Source: Actinomycetota bacterium (GTDB lineage: Bacteria > Actinomycetota > Acidimicrobiia > Actinomarinales > Actinomarinaceae). Taken from it: a stretch of DNA of 37,389 nucleotides. Of this stretch, positions 17,548 to 28,200 are shown one piece after another. Position 1 is the first letter of the stretch; each line of letters opens with the position of its first letter. Under the pieces are notes generated by a model that was given only the letters and a program-made list of their open reading frames with translations, was not told the origin of the DNA and did no database searches. Location: contig JAQCEB010000006.1 of NCBI GenBank assembly GCA_027729925.1, positions 1 to 37,389 on the forward strand, written 5' to 3'. The position numbers and the translations under genes were made by a program.

Positions 17548-19638
17548 ATGAAACAGTTAGTAGTTGAAAAAAATAATCCTATTCCAAGATTATGGGAAAC
17601 TCCAATACCTAAACCTGGACCAGGTGAAATTTTAATAAGAAACCATTATTCGGTAATTTCGTCAGGAACAGAGTTAGCAACAATTGAAAATAGTAATAAA
17701 ACAGTTGCTGAAAAATTCCAAAATAAATCAAATTTAGAAAAAGGCTTAAATTTACTTAAAACAGATGGATTTGGAGCTGTGTGGAATGCAGTTTTTCCAA
17801 AGAATATCCTTCCAATAAAATTAGGATATAGCTCTGCAGGTGAAGTTGTACAGCTCGGACAAGGCGTACATAAGTTTCATGTTGGGGATAAAGTAGTTTC
17901 AAATGGTAGCCATGCAGAGTATGTAACAGTTAATGAAAATTTATGTTCAAGAATCCCTGAAGGCGTTGATATAAAAGAAGCATCATTTACTGTTTTAGGA
18001 AGTATAGCTCTTCATGGTTTAAGACTCTCTGAAACAACTCTTGGGTCGAAAATTGTTGTAATTGGTCTAGGGATTGTTGGTCAGTTGGTATATCGATTAG
18101 CCAAGGCACAAGGCTCTGAAGTCATTGGAATTGATCCAGATTCAGAAAGAGTCAAAGTTGATGACAATTTTTTTACTTCAATTGAAGAAGCTGACGTTAG
18201 CAATGTTGATGCAGTAATAATTACAGCAGCTACTAATAGCAATGAGCCAATCGAAATTGCTACGAAAATTTCCAGAAACAAGTCAAAAATTGTAGTTATT
18301 GGAGATATAAAACTTAATATTTCAAGAAATGATTTTTATTACAAAGAACTTGAACTAGTTGTTTCAAAATCGTATGGTCCAGGTAGATACGATAAGCAGT
18401 ATGAAGTTTTAGGAAAAGATTATCCAATTGAATATGTTAGATGGACAGAGAATAGAAATTTTGAAGCATTTTTAAAATTACTTAAGCAAACAAGTATTCA
18501 TTTACTTGATTTAGTAAATTTAGAAATTAGTTTTAATGATGCAGAAAAAATTTACACAAATTTTGATTCTGAGAAAAAACCTTTATCAATAGTTCTTCGA
18601 TACGATTTAGAAAGTAAAGCGAAATTAGAGTTCAATAGTATTAAAAATTTGGAACCTAGGGATGGAAAAGTTAATTTAGGAATACTTGGAGCCGGTAATT
18701 TTGCAGCAACAACTATATTGCCAGTACTAAAAGAATTAAAAAAAGAATGCAAAATATTAGGAATAGCATCAAATAGTGGCCTTAGTTCAGAAAATTTAGC
18801 TAAAAATTTCAAAATAAATAATAAATACTCAACAGAAGATGCAATTCTTAACTCAGAAGAAATAGATGCTATTTTTATTTTAACTCCGCATAATAACCAT
18901 TCTGAACTTGTTATTAAAGCACTAAATAAAGGCAAAGCAGTATATGTTGAGAAGCCGATTGCTTTAACTTTAAAATCTTTGACTGAAATTGAAGAAACTA
19001 TTTATCAAGTTGAAAATCCAAAAATTTACATGGGCTTTAATAGAAGATTTGCTTTAGCTTCACAATTTATTAAGGAACAGCTTATTAAAAATCCAGCAAA
19101 TAGCATGACTTTTAGGTTTAACGTACCAAAACTAGAAAAAGACCATTGGACCAACATTAAAGAAATAGGTGGTGGAAGAGTTGTTGGTGAAGCAATTCAT
19201 GCAATTGATTTAGCATGTTATTTTTTTGATTCTTTACCACAAAGCATTTCTGCCTCAGCACCTATTGACAAAAGAGGCAATGAAGTATTAGATAATCAAG
19301 TATTTTTAAATATTAATTTTCAAAATGGTGCACATGCATCAATACAATATTTTTCAGACTCTAATCCACAACTAGCAAAAGAAAGAATTGAAATACATGG
19401 AAGTAGTAGTTCATTTATTATCGAAGATTTTCAAAAAGTTAGATACTTAATTGATAATCAAGATAGAAGTAAAGTATTTAATTCTGGAAAAGGTCACAAA
19501 GAGTCAATCAAAATATTTTTAGATTATGTATCTAACAAGTCTGAAAACCCATTTACTTGGATCGAGGTTAAGTCAGTTTCTAGTGCAGGTATTATTGCTC
19601 AGAACTTTATTAATTCTGGTAAGCAACATACAGTTTAA
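17548..19638 (+). CDS. Bi-domain oxidoreductase: zinc-type alcohol dehydrogenase/MDR domain fused to Gfo/Idh/MocA oxidoreductase domain
   Basis: N-half: KPGPGEILIRNHYSVISSGTE, LGYSSAGEVVQLGQGV..GDKV, VVIGLGIVGQLVYRLAKAQGSEVIGID. C-half: NLGILGAGNFAATTILPVLK, DAIFILTPHNNHSELVIKALNKGKAVYVEKPIALT, MGFNRRFA. ATG 17548 preferred over 17533 (SD-like ggagcagg upstream). Confidence 0.9.
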   Translation: MKQLVVEKNNPIPRLWETPIPKPGPGEILIRNHYSVISSGTELATIENSNKTVAEKFQNKSNLEKGLNLLKTDGFGAVWNAVFPKNILPIKLGYSSAGEVVQLGQGVHKFHVGDKVVSNGSHAEYVTVNENLCSRIPEGVDIKEASFTVLGSIALHGLRLSETTLGSKIVVIGLGIVGQLVYRLAKAQGSEVIGIDPDSERVKVDDNFFTSIEEADVSNVDAVIITAATNSNEPIEIATKISRNKSKIVVIGDIKLNISRNDFYYKELELVVSKSYGPGRYDKQYEVLGKDYPIEYVRWTENRNFEAFLKLLKQTSIHLLDLVNLEISFNDAEKIYTNFDSEKKPLSIVLRYDLESKAKLEFNSIKNLEPRDGKVNLGILGAGNFAATTILPVLKELKKECKILGIASNSGLSSENLAKNFKINNKYSTEDAILNSEEIDAIFILTPHNNHSELVIKALNKGKAVYVEKPIALTLKSLTEIEETIYQVENPKIYMGFNRRFALASQFIKEQLIKNPANSMTFRFNVPKLEKDHWTNIKEIGGGRVVGEAIHAIDLACYFFDSLPQSISASAPIDKRGNEVLDNQVFLNINFQNGAHASIQYFSDSNPQLAKERIEIHGSSSSFIIEDFQKVRYLIDNQDRSKVFNSGKGHKESIKIFLDYVSNKSENPFTWIEVKSVSSAGIIAQNFINSGKQHTV

Positions 19639-19641
19639 ATT

Positions 19642-20451
19642 ATGTTTTCACAATTTGATATTTCAGAATTAAAAGCTGCTTTATATGAAGCAGCTGAAGA
19701 AATTAAAAAATTACAATCTGAAGCTTTAATTTCTTCAAAAACATCAGTTGTTGATCTGGTAACTTCTGCTGATCTAAAATCGGAAGAAATTTTAATAAAC
19801 AGAATTCAAAAGATATTTCCTCAGGACGGCATTATTTCTGAAGAATCTGAACCAATAAATGAAAACTCAAATAGGATATGGGTTATTGATCCGTTAGATG
19901 GAACTGTTAATTATGCAAATAATATTCCACAAGTTGCAATAACAATTTTATTAATTGAGGACAATAATCCAATACAATCCATAGTTCTTGATATTTATAG
20001 AGATCATATTTATGAAGGTTATAAAGATTATGGTGCATTTAAAGATGGTATAAAATTGTTACTTTCCAAAAATACTGAGATGAAAAAAGCTTTAGTTGCT
20101 ACAGGATTCCCATATGACAGAGTTATAAACGCACAACAATATATCTTAACATTTGAAACAATTCTAAAAAATTCAGGTGGAATTAGACGATATGGATCCG
20201 CAGCTCTTGACGTTTGTTGGGTTGCTGATAATAAATTTGATGCGTATTATGAATTTTTTATTAAACCCTGGGATACGTTAGGTGCAAGTTTAATACTTCA
20301 TGAGGCAGGTGGGCATGTTGAGGATGAAACAGAAAGATTTCCTTCTATGCAATCGAATTTAATTATTGCTTCAAACTCTAGCATCCATAAAGAATTTAAA
20401 GAATTAGTCCTTAATAATATAAGTCAGGATTTAAAAACAAAATTATTTTAA
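19642..20451 (+). CDS. Inositol monophosphatase family protein
   Basis: DLVTSADLKSEEILINRIQ; WVIDPLDGTVNYANNIP; RRYGSAALDVCWVADNKFDAYYEFFIKPWDTLGASLILHEAGGHV. Confidence 0.93.
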   Translation: MFSQFDISELKAALYEAAEEIKKLQSEALISSKTSVVDLVTSADLKSEEILINRIQKIFPQDGIISEESEPINENSNRIWVIDPLDGTVNYANNIPQVAITILLIEDNNPIQSIVLDIYRDHIYEGYKDYGAFKDGIKLLLSKNTEMKKALVATGFPYDRVINAQQYILTFETILKNSGGIRRYGSAALDVCWVADNKFDAYYEFFIKPWDTLGASLILHEAGGHVEDETERFPSMQSNLIIASNSSIHKEFKELVLNNISQDLKTKLF

Positions 20452-20457
20452 ATATAG

Positions 20458-20530
20458 CGGCCCCGGCAAGACTCGAACTTGCGACACCAGGTTTAGGAAA
20501 CCTGTGCTCTATCCCCTGAGCTACGAGGCC
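20458..20530 (-). tRNA. tRNA-Arg (anticodon CCT)
   Basis: Revcomp GGCCTCG-TAGCTCAGGGGATAGAGCA-CAGGT TTCCTAA ACCTG-...GTTCGAGTC...CGGGGCC-G folds as a cloverleaf; anticodon loop TTCCTAA. CCA not encoded. Confidence 0.95.
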
Positions 20531-20592
20531 ACATAAAATATAAATAAGGCTAATATCTGATGTGATTTGTCATTTAAATCTTTAGGTAAATA

Positions 20593-21564
20593 ATGTTAGC
20601 AGTTGAAGTAAAAAATATTAAAAAAACATTTCAAAGTAAGCAAGCTACTGTTGAAGCCGTTAAGGATGTTAGTTTTGAAGTTAGAAAAGGTGAGATTTTT
20701 GGTTTATTAGGCCCAAATGGTGCAGGTAAATCGACAACAATTTTGATGCTAACTACATTACTTCAAGTTACTGGTGGATCTGCAAAAATTTTAGGATATG
20801 ATGTTTCTAGTCAAGATAAGTTAGTAAGAGAAAAAATTGGCGTCGCCCTTCAAGATACAGGTATAGATAATTTATTAACTGCTCGAGAATTATTTTTCAC
20901 AACTGCAAGACTTTGGGGGTACTCAAAAGAAGATTCTATCAATAGAACAAATGAATTACTTGAATTAGTTGGATTAACAGAAGCATCTGAAAGAAGAGTT
21001 AAGACGTATTCTGGTGGTATGAAAAGAAGGTTAGATTTAGGATTAAGCTTAGTCCATTCTCCTGAAGTACTTTTTTTAGACGAACCTACAACCGGATTAG
21101 ATCCGGGCTCAAGAAGGGTATTATGGGAAGAAATTAAAAGGCTTAGAGATGGTGGTGTAACTGTTATTTTAACTACCCAGTATCTCGAAGAAGCAGATGA
21201 GCTGGCTGATAGAATAGCAATAATTGATAATGGATTAGTAGTTGCTGAGGGAACTTCAGATGAACTAAAGGCAAGTATAGGTGGTGATGTTATTACTTTT
21301 GCATTTGATAGTGATAGTGACCTTAAGCTAGCACTAAATGTCATAACTGAAGGCGTGCAAGATAAAAACCTAATACGAATCACTGTTGAAGATGGGGCTA
21401 GAAAAATTCCTCAATATGTAAATCAACTAACTGAAAAAAATATTGAAATTAGTTCGGTATCTGCAAGTAAACCAACATTAGATGATGTTTTTCTTAAAGT
21501 AACAGGCTACAGACTAGAAGGTTCTGACAATAAAGAAACAAATGTTGAAAAAGTGGAAGACTGA
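20593..21564 (+). CDS. ABC transporter ATP-binding protein (DrrA-like)
   Basis: Walker A GLLGPNGAGKSTT; signature YSGGMKRRLDLG; Walker B VLFLDEPTTGLDPGSRR; TTQYLEEADELADRIAIID. Confidence 0.95.
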   Translation: MLAVEVKNIKKTFQSKQATVEAVKDVSFEVRKGEIFGLLGPNGAGKSTTILMLTTLLQVTGGSAKILGYDVSSQDKLVREKIGVALQDTGIDNLLTARELFFTTARLWGYSKEDSINRTNELLELVGLTEASERRVKTYSGGMKRRLDLGLSLVHSPEVLFLDEPTTGLDPGSRRVLWEEIKRLRDGGVTVILTTQYLEEADELADRIAIIDNGLVVAEGTSDELKASIGGDVITFAFDSDSDLKLALNVITEGVQDKNLIRITVEDGARKIPQYVNQLTEKNIEISSVSASKPTLDDVFLKVTGYRLEGSDNKETNVEKVED

Positions 21565-22361
21565 TGAATACAAAAATAACTTTCTTAACTCAATTACAAA
21601 TCCTGACTAAAAGGTTGATTCTTAGAGTTGTAAGAAGACCTCTAGCTGAGTTACCAAATATTTTTATTTCTGCATTTTTCTTATTTGTTTATGATGGTGC
21701 ATTGGGTGGAGTATTCGGAGGTTCTGCAGCCGGAACCCCATTTGATTTTGCAAATGGTAACTTTGTTAACTTTATTCTTCCTGTTTCAATAGTTTCAGCT
21801 TCAGTAAGTGGTGGTGCATCTGGAATATACTTAGTTGAAGATATTGAATCAGGAGTGTTTAAACGATATCAAAGTATGCCTATCTCTAAATGGGCAATAA
21901 TTTTAGCTCCAATGTTAGTTGGTGCATTAAGGGTTTTAATTCAAGCTAGTTTAATTATGATAATTGGAAAAATTATTGGAGCTGATCCTGCAGTTGGTTC
22001 AATTGGATTTTTAATGGTTCTTTCAATTGCTTTTTTGTGGGGTATGGGATTTGCAGGTTATTCTGTAGCAGCGGGTGTTAGATCAGGATCTTCACAAGGA
22101 GCACAGGCAGCATCATTTCTCTTTTTTCCGGCACTCTTTTTAGCACCGACTTTTGTACCTAGAGAAGCTCTTAGGGGTTGGCTTTCAACAGCTTCTGCAT
22201 ATAATCCAACGACTTATGTTATAGAAGCTATGAGAGCGATAATGGTAGAAGGCTGGCTTAATGATGTTATATTTAAAGGATATTTAGCTGCAGGTACTTT
22301 TGCTATTTTAACTTTAACTTTTGCTGTACTTTCTGCTAGAAAAGCGACTGAAAAAGCATAA
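21564..22361 (+). CDS. ABC-2 type transporter permease (DrrB-like)
   Basis: About 6 TM segments, follows the ATPase with coding overlap; VEDIESGVFKRYQSMPISKWAIILAPML typical of the family. Confidence 0.9.
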   Translation: MNTKITFLTQLQILTKRLILRVVRRPLAELPNIFISAFFLFVYDGALGGVFGGSAAGTPFDFANGNFVNFILPVSIVSASVSGGASGIYLVEDIESGVFKRYQSMPISKWAIILAPMLVGALRVLIQASLIMIIGKIIGADPAVGSIGFLMVLSIAFLWGMGFAGYSVAAGVRSGSSQGAQAASFLFFPALFLAPTFVPREALRGWLSTASAYNPTTYVIEAMRAIMVEGWLNDVIFKGYLAAGTFAILTLTFAVLSARKATEKA

Positions 22362-22417
22362 ATACAAATTCAATATTAATTAAATTCTATTACTCTATAT
22401 AATTCTTAAGGATAATT

Positions 22418-23098
22418 ATGGAAACAATTTTAAAAGCAACAATTAGAGATAACAAAGGTTCAGCTGAATCTAGAAGACTAAGAATCCAAGGTGACATACC
22501 AGCTATTGTATATGGATTAGGCATGGAACCTTTAACTGTTTCACTTAATGCTAGAGATTTTTCTAATGCTATGAAAACTGAAGCTGGTTCAAACATCATT
22601 TTAAATTTAGAAGTTGGAAATCAAAAATTTACTACCCTAGCTCGAGAAATTCAAAAACATCCTTTTAGAAATGAATTTTTACATGTGGATTTAATTCAAA
22701 TTGACCTAACAAAAACTGTCTCAGCTGATGTAAACATTCATTATGTTGGTACTCCTATTGGGGTTAAAGAAGATGGCGGATTAATCCAAACAATTAATTC
22801 AACAATTTCAATTACAGCTTTACCAACAAATATTCCATCAGCGCTTGATTTAGATATTTCAGGATTAAATGTAGGTGAAAATGCTACAGCAAAAGATGTA
22901 GTACTACCAGAAGGTGTATTACTATCAAATGAAGATGATGAATCAGTCTTAGTAACTATTACTCTCCCAAGAGCAGCAGTAGAAGAAGAGACAGACGAAG
23001 CACTGTTAGATGGCGAAGAATCAACAGAAGATTCAGATGGAGAAGAGTCCTCTACAGAGTCTGATGGCGAAGAGCCTTCTGATGACTCAGGAGAGTAA
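22418..23098 (+). CDS. rplY: 50S ribosomal protein L25/general stress protein Ctc
   Basis: ATIRDNKGSAESRRLRIQGDIPAIVYGLGMEP; FLHVDLIQIDLTKTVSADVNIHYVGTPIGVKEDGG; acidic repeat tail. Confidence 0.94.
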   Translation: METILKATIRDNKGSAESRRLRIQGDIPAIVYGLGMEPLTVSLNARDFSNAMKTEAGSNIILNLEVGNQKFTTLAREIQKHPFRNEFLHVDLIQIDLTKTVSADVNIHYVGTPIGVKEDGGLIQTINSTISITALPTNIPSALDLDISGLNVGENATAKDVVLPEGVLLSNEDDESVLVTITLPRAAVEEETDEALLDGEESTEDSDGEESSTESDGEEPSDDSGE

Positions 23099-23681
23099 TA
23101 AGCTTCTTTACGTTGGACTCTGGAATCCTCAGGTTCAATATCAAAATACAAGACATAATATAGGTGCTGACACACTATTTTCTTTTGCAAAGAAATATTC
23201 AATTGAACTTAAAGACGATATTTCTGGAATTTTCAAATTAGGTACGATGGATTTAGAAGATGTTGATTTAAACATATTAATTCCAATGGTTTCCATGAAT
23301 GTTTCTGGTAAAGCAATTAAAAATTATTTAAAAAAATATAATTTGGAATTAACCAACCTCTTAGTTTTACACGATGATATTGATCTTCCTTTTGGAAAAT
23401 TAAGAATTAAGTCAGGAAGCTCTGATGGAGGTCATAACGGCATTAAATCTATTAACACTAATTTGGGAACTAATGAGTATTTTAGATTTAAAATTGGACT
23501 TGGTCGGCCACCTTTAAAAGTCGATCCTGCTGATTATGTACTTTCAAAGTTTTATACTGATGAAAGAGAGGAAGTCGAATTTTTGATTGAAGATTCTTTA
23601 GATATTTTATTTCAATTTCTTAGTGATAGAGATGTAGCTATTAAAGCTGCATCAGAACGAAGAATTATTGATGTAGTTTAA
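23082..23681 (+). CDS. pth: Peptidyl-tRNA hydrolase
   Basis: LLYVGLWNPQVQYQNTRHNIGADTL; PMVSMNVSGKAI; LLVLHDDIDLPFGKLRIKSGSSDGGHNGIKSI; FRFKIGLGRP. Start set at ATG 23082, inside the rplY tail. Confidence 0.93.
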   Translation: MTQESNKLLYVGLWNPQVQYQNTRHNIGADTLFSFAKKYSIELKDDISGIFKLGTMDLEDVDLNILIPMVSMNVSGKAIKNYLKKYNLELTNLLVLHDDIDLPFGKLRIKSGSSDGGHNGIKSINTNLGTNEYFRFKIGLGRPPLKVDPADYVLSKFYTDEREEVEFLIEDSLDILFQFLSDRDVAIKAASERRIIDVV

Positions 23682-24223
23682 TGAAGAAATATATTCCTGA
23701 TATTTTAGCTTTATTTAGGATTCTTTCCTCACCTGTGATTTTATATTTGATACTAGAAGATGGCAGAGATAGTGGTTTAATGTTAGTTCCTGCAATAATT
23801 GCTTTTATTGCTGCTTGGACTGATTTTTTTGATGGCAAATTAGCAAGAAAATGGAATGTTTCATCAAAAACTGGTGCGTTTCTTGATACGATAGCGGACA
23901 AAATATTCATAACACTCATTTTTATAGGATTTAGTTATATAGATAGAGTAAGCGTTTGGATTACAGTCTTATTAATAGTTAGAGAATTTGCTGTAACTGG
24001 CTTAAGAGGATTAGCTGGTAATGAAGGGATACTCATTCCACCAAGTCCAATAGGTAAGCTAAAAGCAAGTTTTCAATTCTGGGCTATTGGTTTTGTTATG
24101 ATGGATTTTTCAGTAAATTTTGGAGTAATTTCCTTAGCTGATTTTTTTGTATACGTTGCGTTTTTATTGTCATACATATCTGGGTATCAATATTTAGTTA
24201 ATTATTTAAATTTTAAAAAATGA
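23681..24223 (+). CDS. pgsA: CDP-alcohol phosphatidyltransferase (PgsA-like)
   Basis: CDP-OH-P motif DGKLARKWNVSSKTGAFLDTIADK fits DG-x2-AR-x8-G-x3-D-x3-D. Confidence 0.9.
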   Translation: MKKYIPDILALFRILSSPVILYLILEDGRDSGLMLVPAIIAFIAAWTDFFDGKLARKWNVSSKTGAFLDTIADKIFITLIFIGFSYIDRVSVWITVLLIVREFAVTGLRGLAGNEGILIPPSPIGKLKASFQFWAIGFVMMDFSVNFGVISLADFFVYVAFLLSYISGYQYLVNYLNFKK

Positions 24224-25215
24224 CTTTTAAAAATATTTTTATCACAGGTTCAACCGGTGTAGTTGGTAAACCTTTATTAAAAAAACTTATTGATAATGGT
24301 CACAATGTTTTTGCTCTTGCAAGATCAGATAATGCAGTTAAAAAATTAGAAAACCAAAAAGTTGAAATTGTTACTGGAGATCTTTTTTCAACTGATTTGA
24401 ATAGTCAACTTAAGAAAATAAACATCGATGCAATTTTTCATGTTGCTGGAGTAAATAAAATGTGCATAAAAAAACCGGAACAAATGTTTTACTCAAATAT
24501 TGAAGGTACAAAAAATATTTTAAAATTAGGCAATGACCTTAAAATTAAAAAGTTTATATATACTTCATCTGCTGTAACTTTAGGTGAAGAACTTAATAAG
24601 GCTGGAAACGAAGATGCTACCCACAGAGGGTATTTCTTAAGTAAATATGAAGAGTCAAAATATTTAGCTGAGGTTGAAGCATTTAAATTCAAAAAAAACT
24701 TTGAATTTGTATCAGTCAATCCTTCATCTGTTCAAGGACCAGGTAGAGTATCTGGAACTGCAAAACTTTTAATTTCTACATTAAATAAAAATTACCCAAT
24801 TTTAATTAAAAACAATATTTCCGTAGTAGACATTGATGACTGTACGGAAGGACATTATAACGCCATGATTCATGGTGTAGATAATAATAGGTATGTATTA
24901 AATAGTTTCCAAACTTCAAGTGAAGAGTTAATTTTACTTCTAAAAAGTATTTCAAGTTGGCACGGTAATCCAATTTATTTACCAAAGAAGGTTTTGAATT
25001 TTATAGCTCCATTTGGAGATTTTTATGGAAAAATAACTAATACCAGTCCTCTTTTATGCAAAGAGTCTGCAAAGGTTTTAACACACGGTCATATCTATGA
25101 TGGTTCTAAAGCCGAAAAAGAATTAAAGGTAAATTACACAAAAATTAATGATTTCATTAAAAAAACAGTTAACTGGTTAATCGACGAAAAATATATTAAT
25201 CTTGCAAGAATTTAA
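24220..25215 (+). CDS. NAD-dependent epimerase/dehydratase (extended SDR)
   Basis: IFITGSTGVVGKPLLKKL; IFHVAGVNK; IYTSSAVTLG; catalytic-type KYEESKYLAE; VNPSSVQGPGR. Confidence 0.9.
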   Translation: MTFKNIFITGSTGVVGKPLLKKLIDNGHNVFALARSDNAVKKLENQKVEIVTGDLFSTDLNSQLKKINIDAIFHVAGVNKMCIKKPEQMFYSNIEGTKNILKLGNDLKIKKFIYTSSAVTLGEELNKAGNEDATHRGYFLSKYEESKYLAEVEAFKFKKNFEFVSVNPSSVQGPGRVSGTAKLLISTLNKNYPILIKNNISVVDIDDCTEGHYNAMIHGVDNNRYVLNSFQTSSEELILLLKSISSWHGNPIYLPKKVLNFIAPFGDFYGKITNTSPLLCKESAKVLTHGHIYDGSKAEKELKVNYTKINDFIKKTVNWLIDEKYINLARI

Positions 25216-25218
25216 GAA

Positions 25219-28200
25219 ATGAATCTAAGTACAGTAAATCTGAACATAGATGAAGTTGTTCCGTATTTTTATAAAAATAAATTCAATAAGAAAAATATTT
25301 ATTTATTTCCTTCTGACGAACAAGCAAAAAATTTTTTCAATAACTTTTCAAATTTAGATAACAATTGCTTTCTTTTTCCCAGTTGGGATACGTTAACTTA
25401 TGATTCATTTATCCCTTCGCTATCAATCCAAGGTAAGAGATTAGAAGTTTTGTATGGCTTAATGAAAAAAAATGAAATAAATATTGTTTCAAGCGTCAAA
25501 GCTTTATCACAAAAAATTTATATTGAAGAATTAGAAATAATTGAACTTAAACTTTTACAAGAAGTTGAATTTGATCTATTTATTGAAAATCTAGTTCATC
25601 TTGGTTACAAACAAAGAGATAGAGTTGAAACTACCGCAACATTTTCAATTAGAGGTGGTCAGGTTGATATTTTCCCAATAAACAGAGATGACCCAGTAAG
25701 AATAATATTTGATGGCGATGAAATAAGTGAAATTAAAGTTTTTAATATAATTAATCAAAGATCTTCAAATCAATTAAAAAATATAACTATTGTCCCAGCC
25801 AATGAATTGTATAAAATAACTGAAGAAGATTTTGAAAATAAAATACCAAGAAAAAATTTAGAAAATTTTGATGATTATACAAAATTTCAATATATTCAAA
25901 ATTTAGAAAAGCATAATTCAATTTTCAATCTAATTGACCAAACAGTTGAAGTTAGTGTTATTGATCATAATTTTTGTAAAAGTGAATTAAGCAATTTACA
26001 GCAAGTTGAGGAAGAAAGCTTTACCAACCTAAAAGAGTTTTTAACAATTAATTCTGAAGAATTTTCATCTAGATATATAGATATTTTTACAAGTTTATCT
26101 AATCGTTCTTTGAAGTTAATTAAAACCAATGATCTCTTTTCAATTAAAACTAAAGTTGAATATTTAGAAGGACTTAAAGCAGAAGAAATAATAAAAAAAA
26201 TTCAAAATATACACGAGAAGTTTATTTTCACAAAAAATATAGAAATAAAAAAGAAATTCGCAGAGCTTACAAATGTTAAATTTGTAGAAAGTCAGTTTTC
26301 TTTTTCAGCCATTTTTCACGATTTGAATATAGCAATTATTGACGAAACTATATTAAACGTTAGACAACTAAAAAAAATTGAAAAGAAAGTAAGGACTATC
26401 AGTGACGAATCTATTCTTACACCGAATACATACATTGTGCATAATTTTCATGGTATTGGCTTATACGAAGGAACAGAAGTCAAAAAAATTAAAGGAGTAG
26501 AAAAAGATTATTTATCTATTAAGTTTGGCGGAAGTGATAGGTTGTTTGTACCTTCCGAACAAATCAATGAATTAGAAGTTTATGTTGGCGGAGAACATCC
26601 TAGACTGTCACACCTTGGTGGAGGTGAATGGGAAAGAGCTAAGGAAAAAGCAAAAAACAATGCAAAAGTTATAGCTGAGAGAGTTTTGAATTTATATAAG
26701 CAAAGGAAAATTATCAACGATGATTTAATAATTAATCCTGACACGCCTTGGCAAAAAGAAATTGAAGACAGTTTTGAATATATAGAAACTCCAGACCAAT
26801 TAAAGGCAATCAGTGATGTAAAAATAGATCTTGAGAAAAACACTCCAATGGATCGATTAATTTTTGGTGATGTAGGATATGGAAAAACAGAGGTTGCTCT
26901 TAGAGCTGCAATAAAAGTTGCTTTTTCAGGTGGACAGGTTGCATTACTTGCTCCAACTACAATCCTAGTACAACAGCATATTGAAACTTTTGTAGAAAGA
27001 CTAAAGAATTATCCATTAACTATTAAGCATCTAAGTAGATTTGTTACTAAAAAAGAAATTAATGATGTAATTTCTGGATTAGAAAAAGGCACCGTTGATA
27101 TTGTAATAGGAACTCATCGGCTCTTAAGCAAAGATATAAAATTTAAAAATTTAAAATTAATAATAATTGATGAAGAACATAGATTTGGAGTTGAAGATAA
27201 AGATAAACTTCATAATTTATCTAATCAACTTCACAAATTAACACTTACTGCAACACCAATTCCAAGAACATTAGAACAATCACTCATGGGCATCAGGGAA
27301 ACTTCAAGAATAGAGACGCCTCCAGAAAATAGACTTGAAACATTGACACATGTAGGATTCGTTGATGAATCGTCTATAGCACTTGCAATTCAAAGAGAAT
27401 CTTCAAGAGGCGGTCAAGTTTTTTTTGTATTGAATCGAATAGATCAGTTACAAGAATGGATGAAGAAAACTAAGGAAAAGTTTCCAAAGTTAAATTTTGG
27501 TCTTTTACATGGACAATTACCTTCAAATCAAATTGAAGAAACAATGCAAAAAGTTTGGGATGGAAAAATTGATATTTTGTTTGCTACTACCATTGTTGAA
27601 GCCGGTATTGATTTACCTAAAGTAAACACCTTAATAACAGTTAACTCAGAATTACTTGGAATGTCTCAGTTATATCAATTAAAAGGAAGAGTTGGTCGAA
27701 GAGGCGAACAAAGTTTTGCATACTTCTTCCATAGTAAAAATTTAAGTGTTGATGCAGAAATGAGACTATACGCAATAAGATCAATTGGTGAAACTTCTAC
27801 AGGTTATTCATTAGCTATGAAAGATTTACAACTAAGAGGTTCTGGCAGTATTTTAGGAGATATACAATCTGGGTTTATTGCAAACGTTGGCTTAAATATT
27901 TTTAATAAATATGTTCTAGAAGCAATTGATGGAAAACCTAACAAACAATTAAATCTCCCTAGTAATAATCTAAAATTAGATATTTTTTGGGGTGCATCTA
28001 TTCCTAAAAGTTATATAAATGCAGATTCTGAGAGACTGGATATCTACAAAAGACTTGAAAAAGCTACCTTAAATGAAGCAGACTTAATTTATGAAGAGTT
28101 GATTGATAGATTTGGTGAAGTTCCTCAAGTTTCTAAAAATTTAATTACTACTGCGAAAATTAGAATTTTATTAAAACAAAAAAATATTCTAAAAACTATT

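Noticed and set aside
20458-20530. tRNA-Arg as a possible integration site of a mobile island
   Set aside because: No integrase, no duplicated tRNA 3' end and only ordinary chromosomal genes on both sides.
20850-21383. 177-aa minus-strand ORF
   Set aside because: Antisense to the ABC ATPase whose motifs are all intact; no family features of its own.
20593-22361. DrrAB-like exporter as an antibiotic resistance or biosynthesis locus
   Set aside because: No biosynthetic genes nearby; this ABC family is widespread and substrate cannot be inferred.
22741-23202. 153-aa minus-strand Ser/Asp-rich ORF
   Set aside because: Antisense to rplY and pth, composition explained by the acidic L25 tail.
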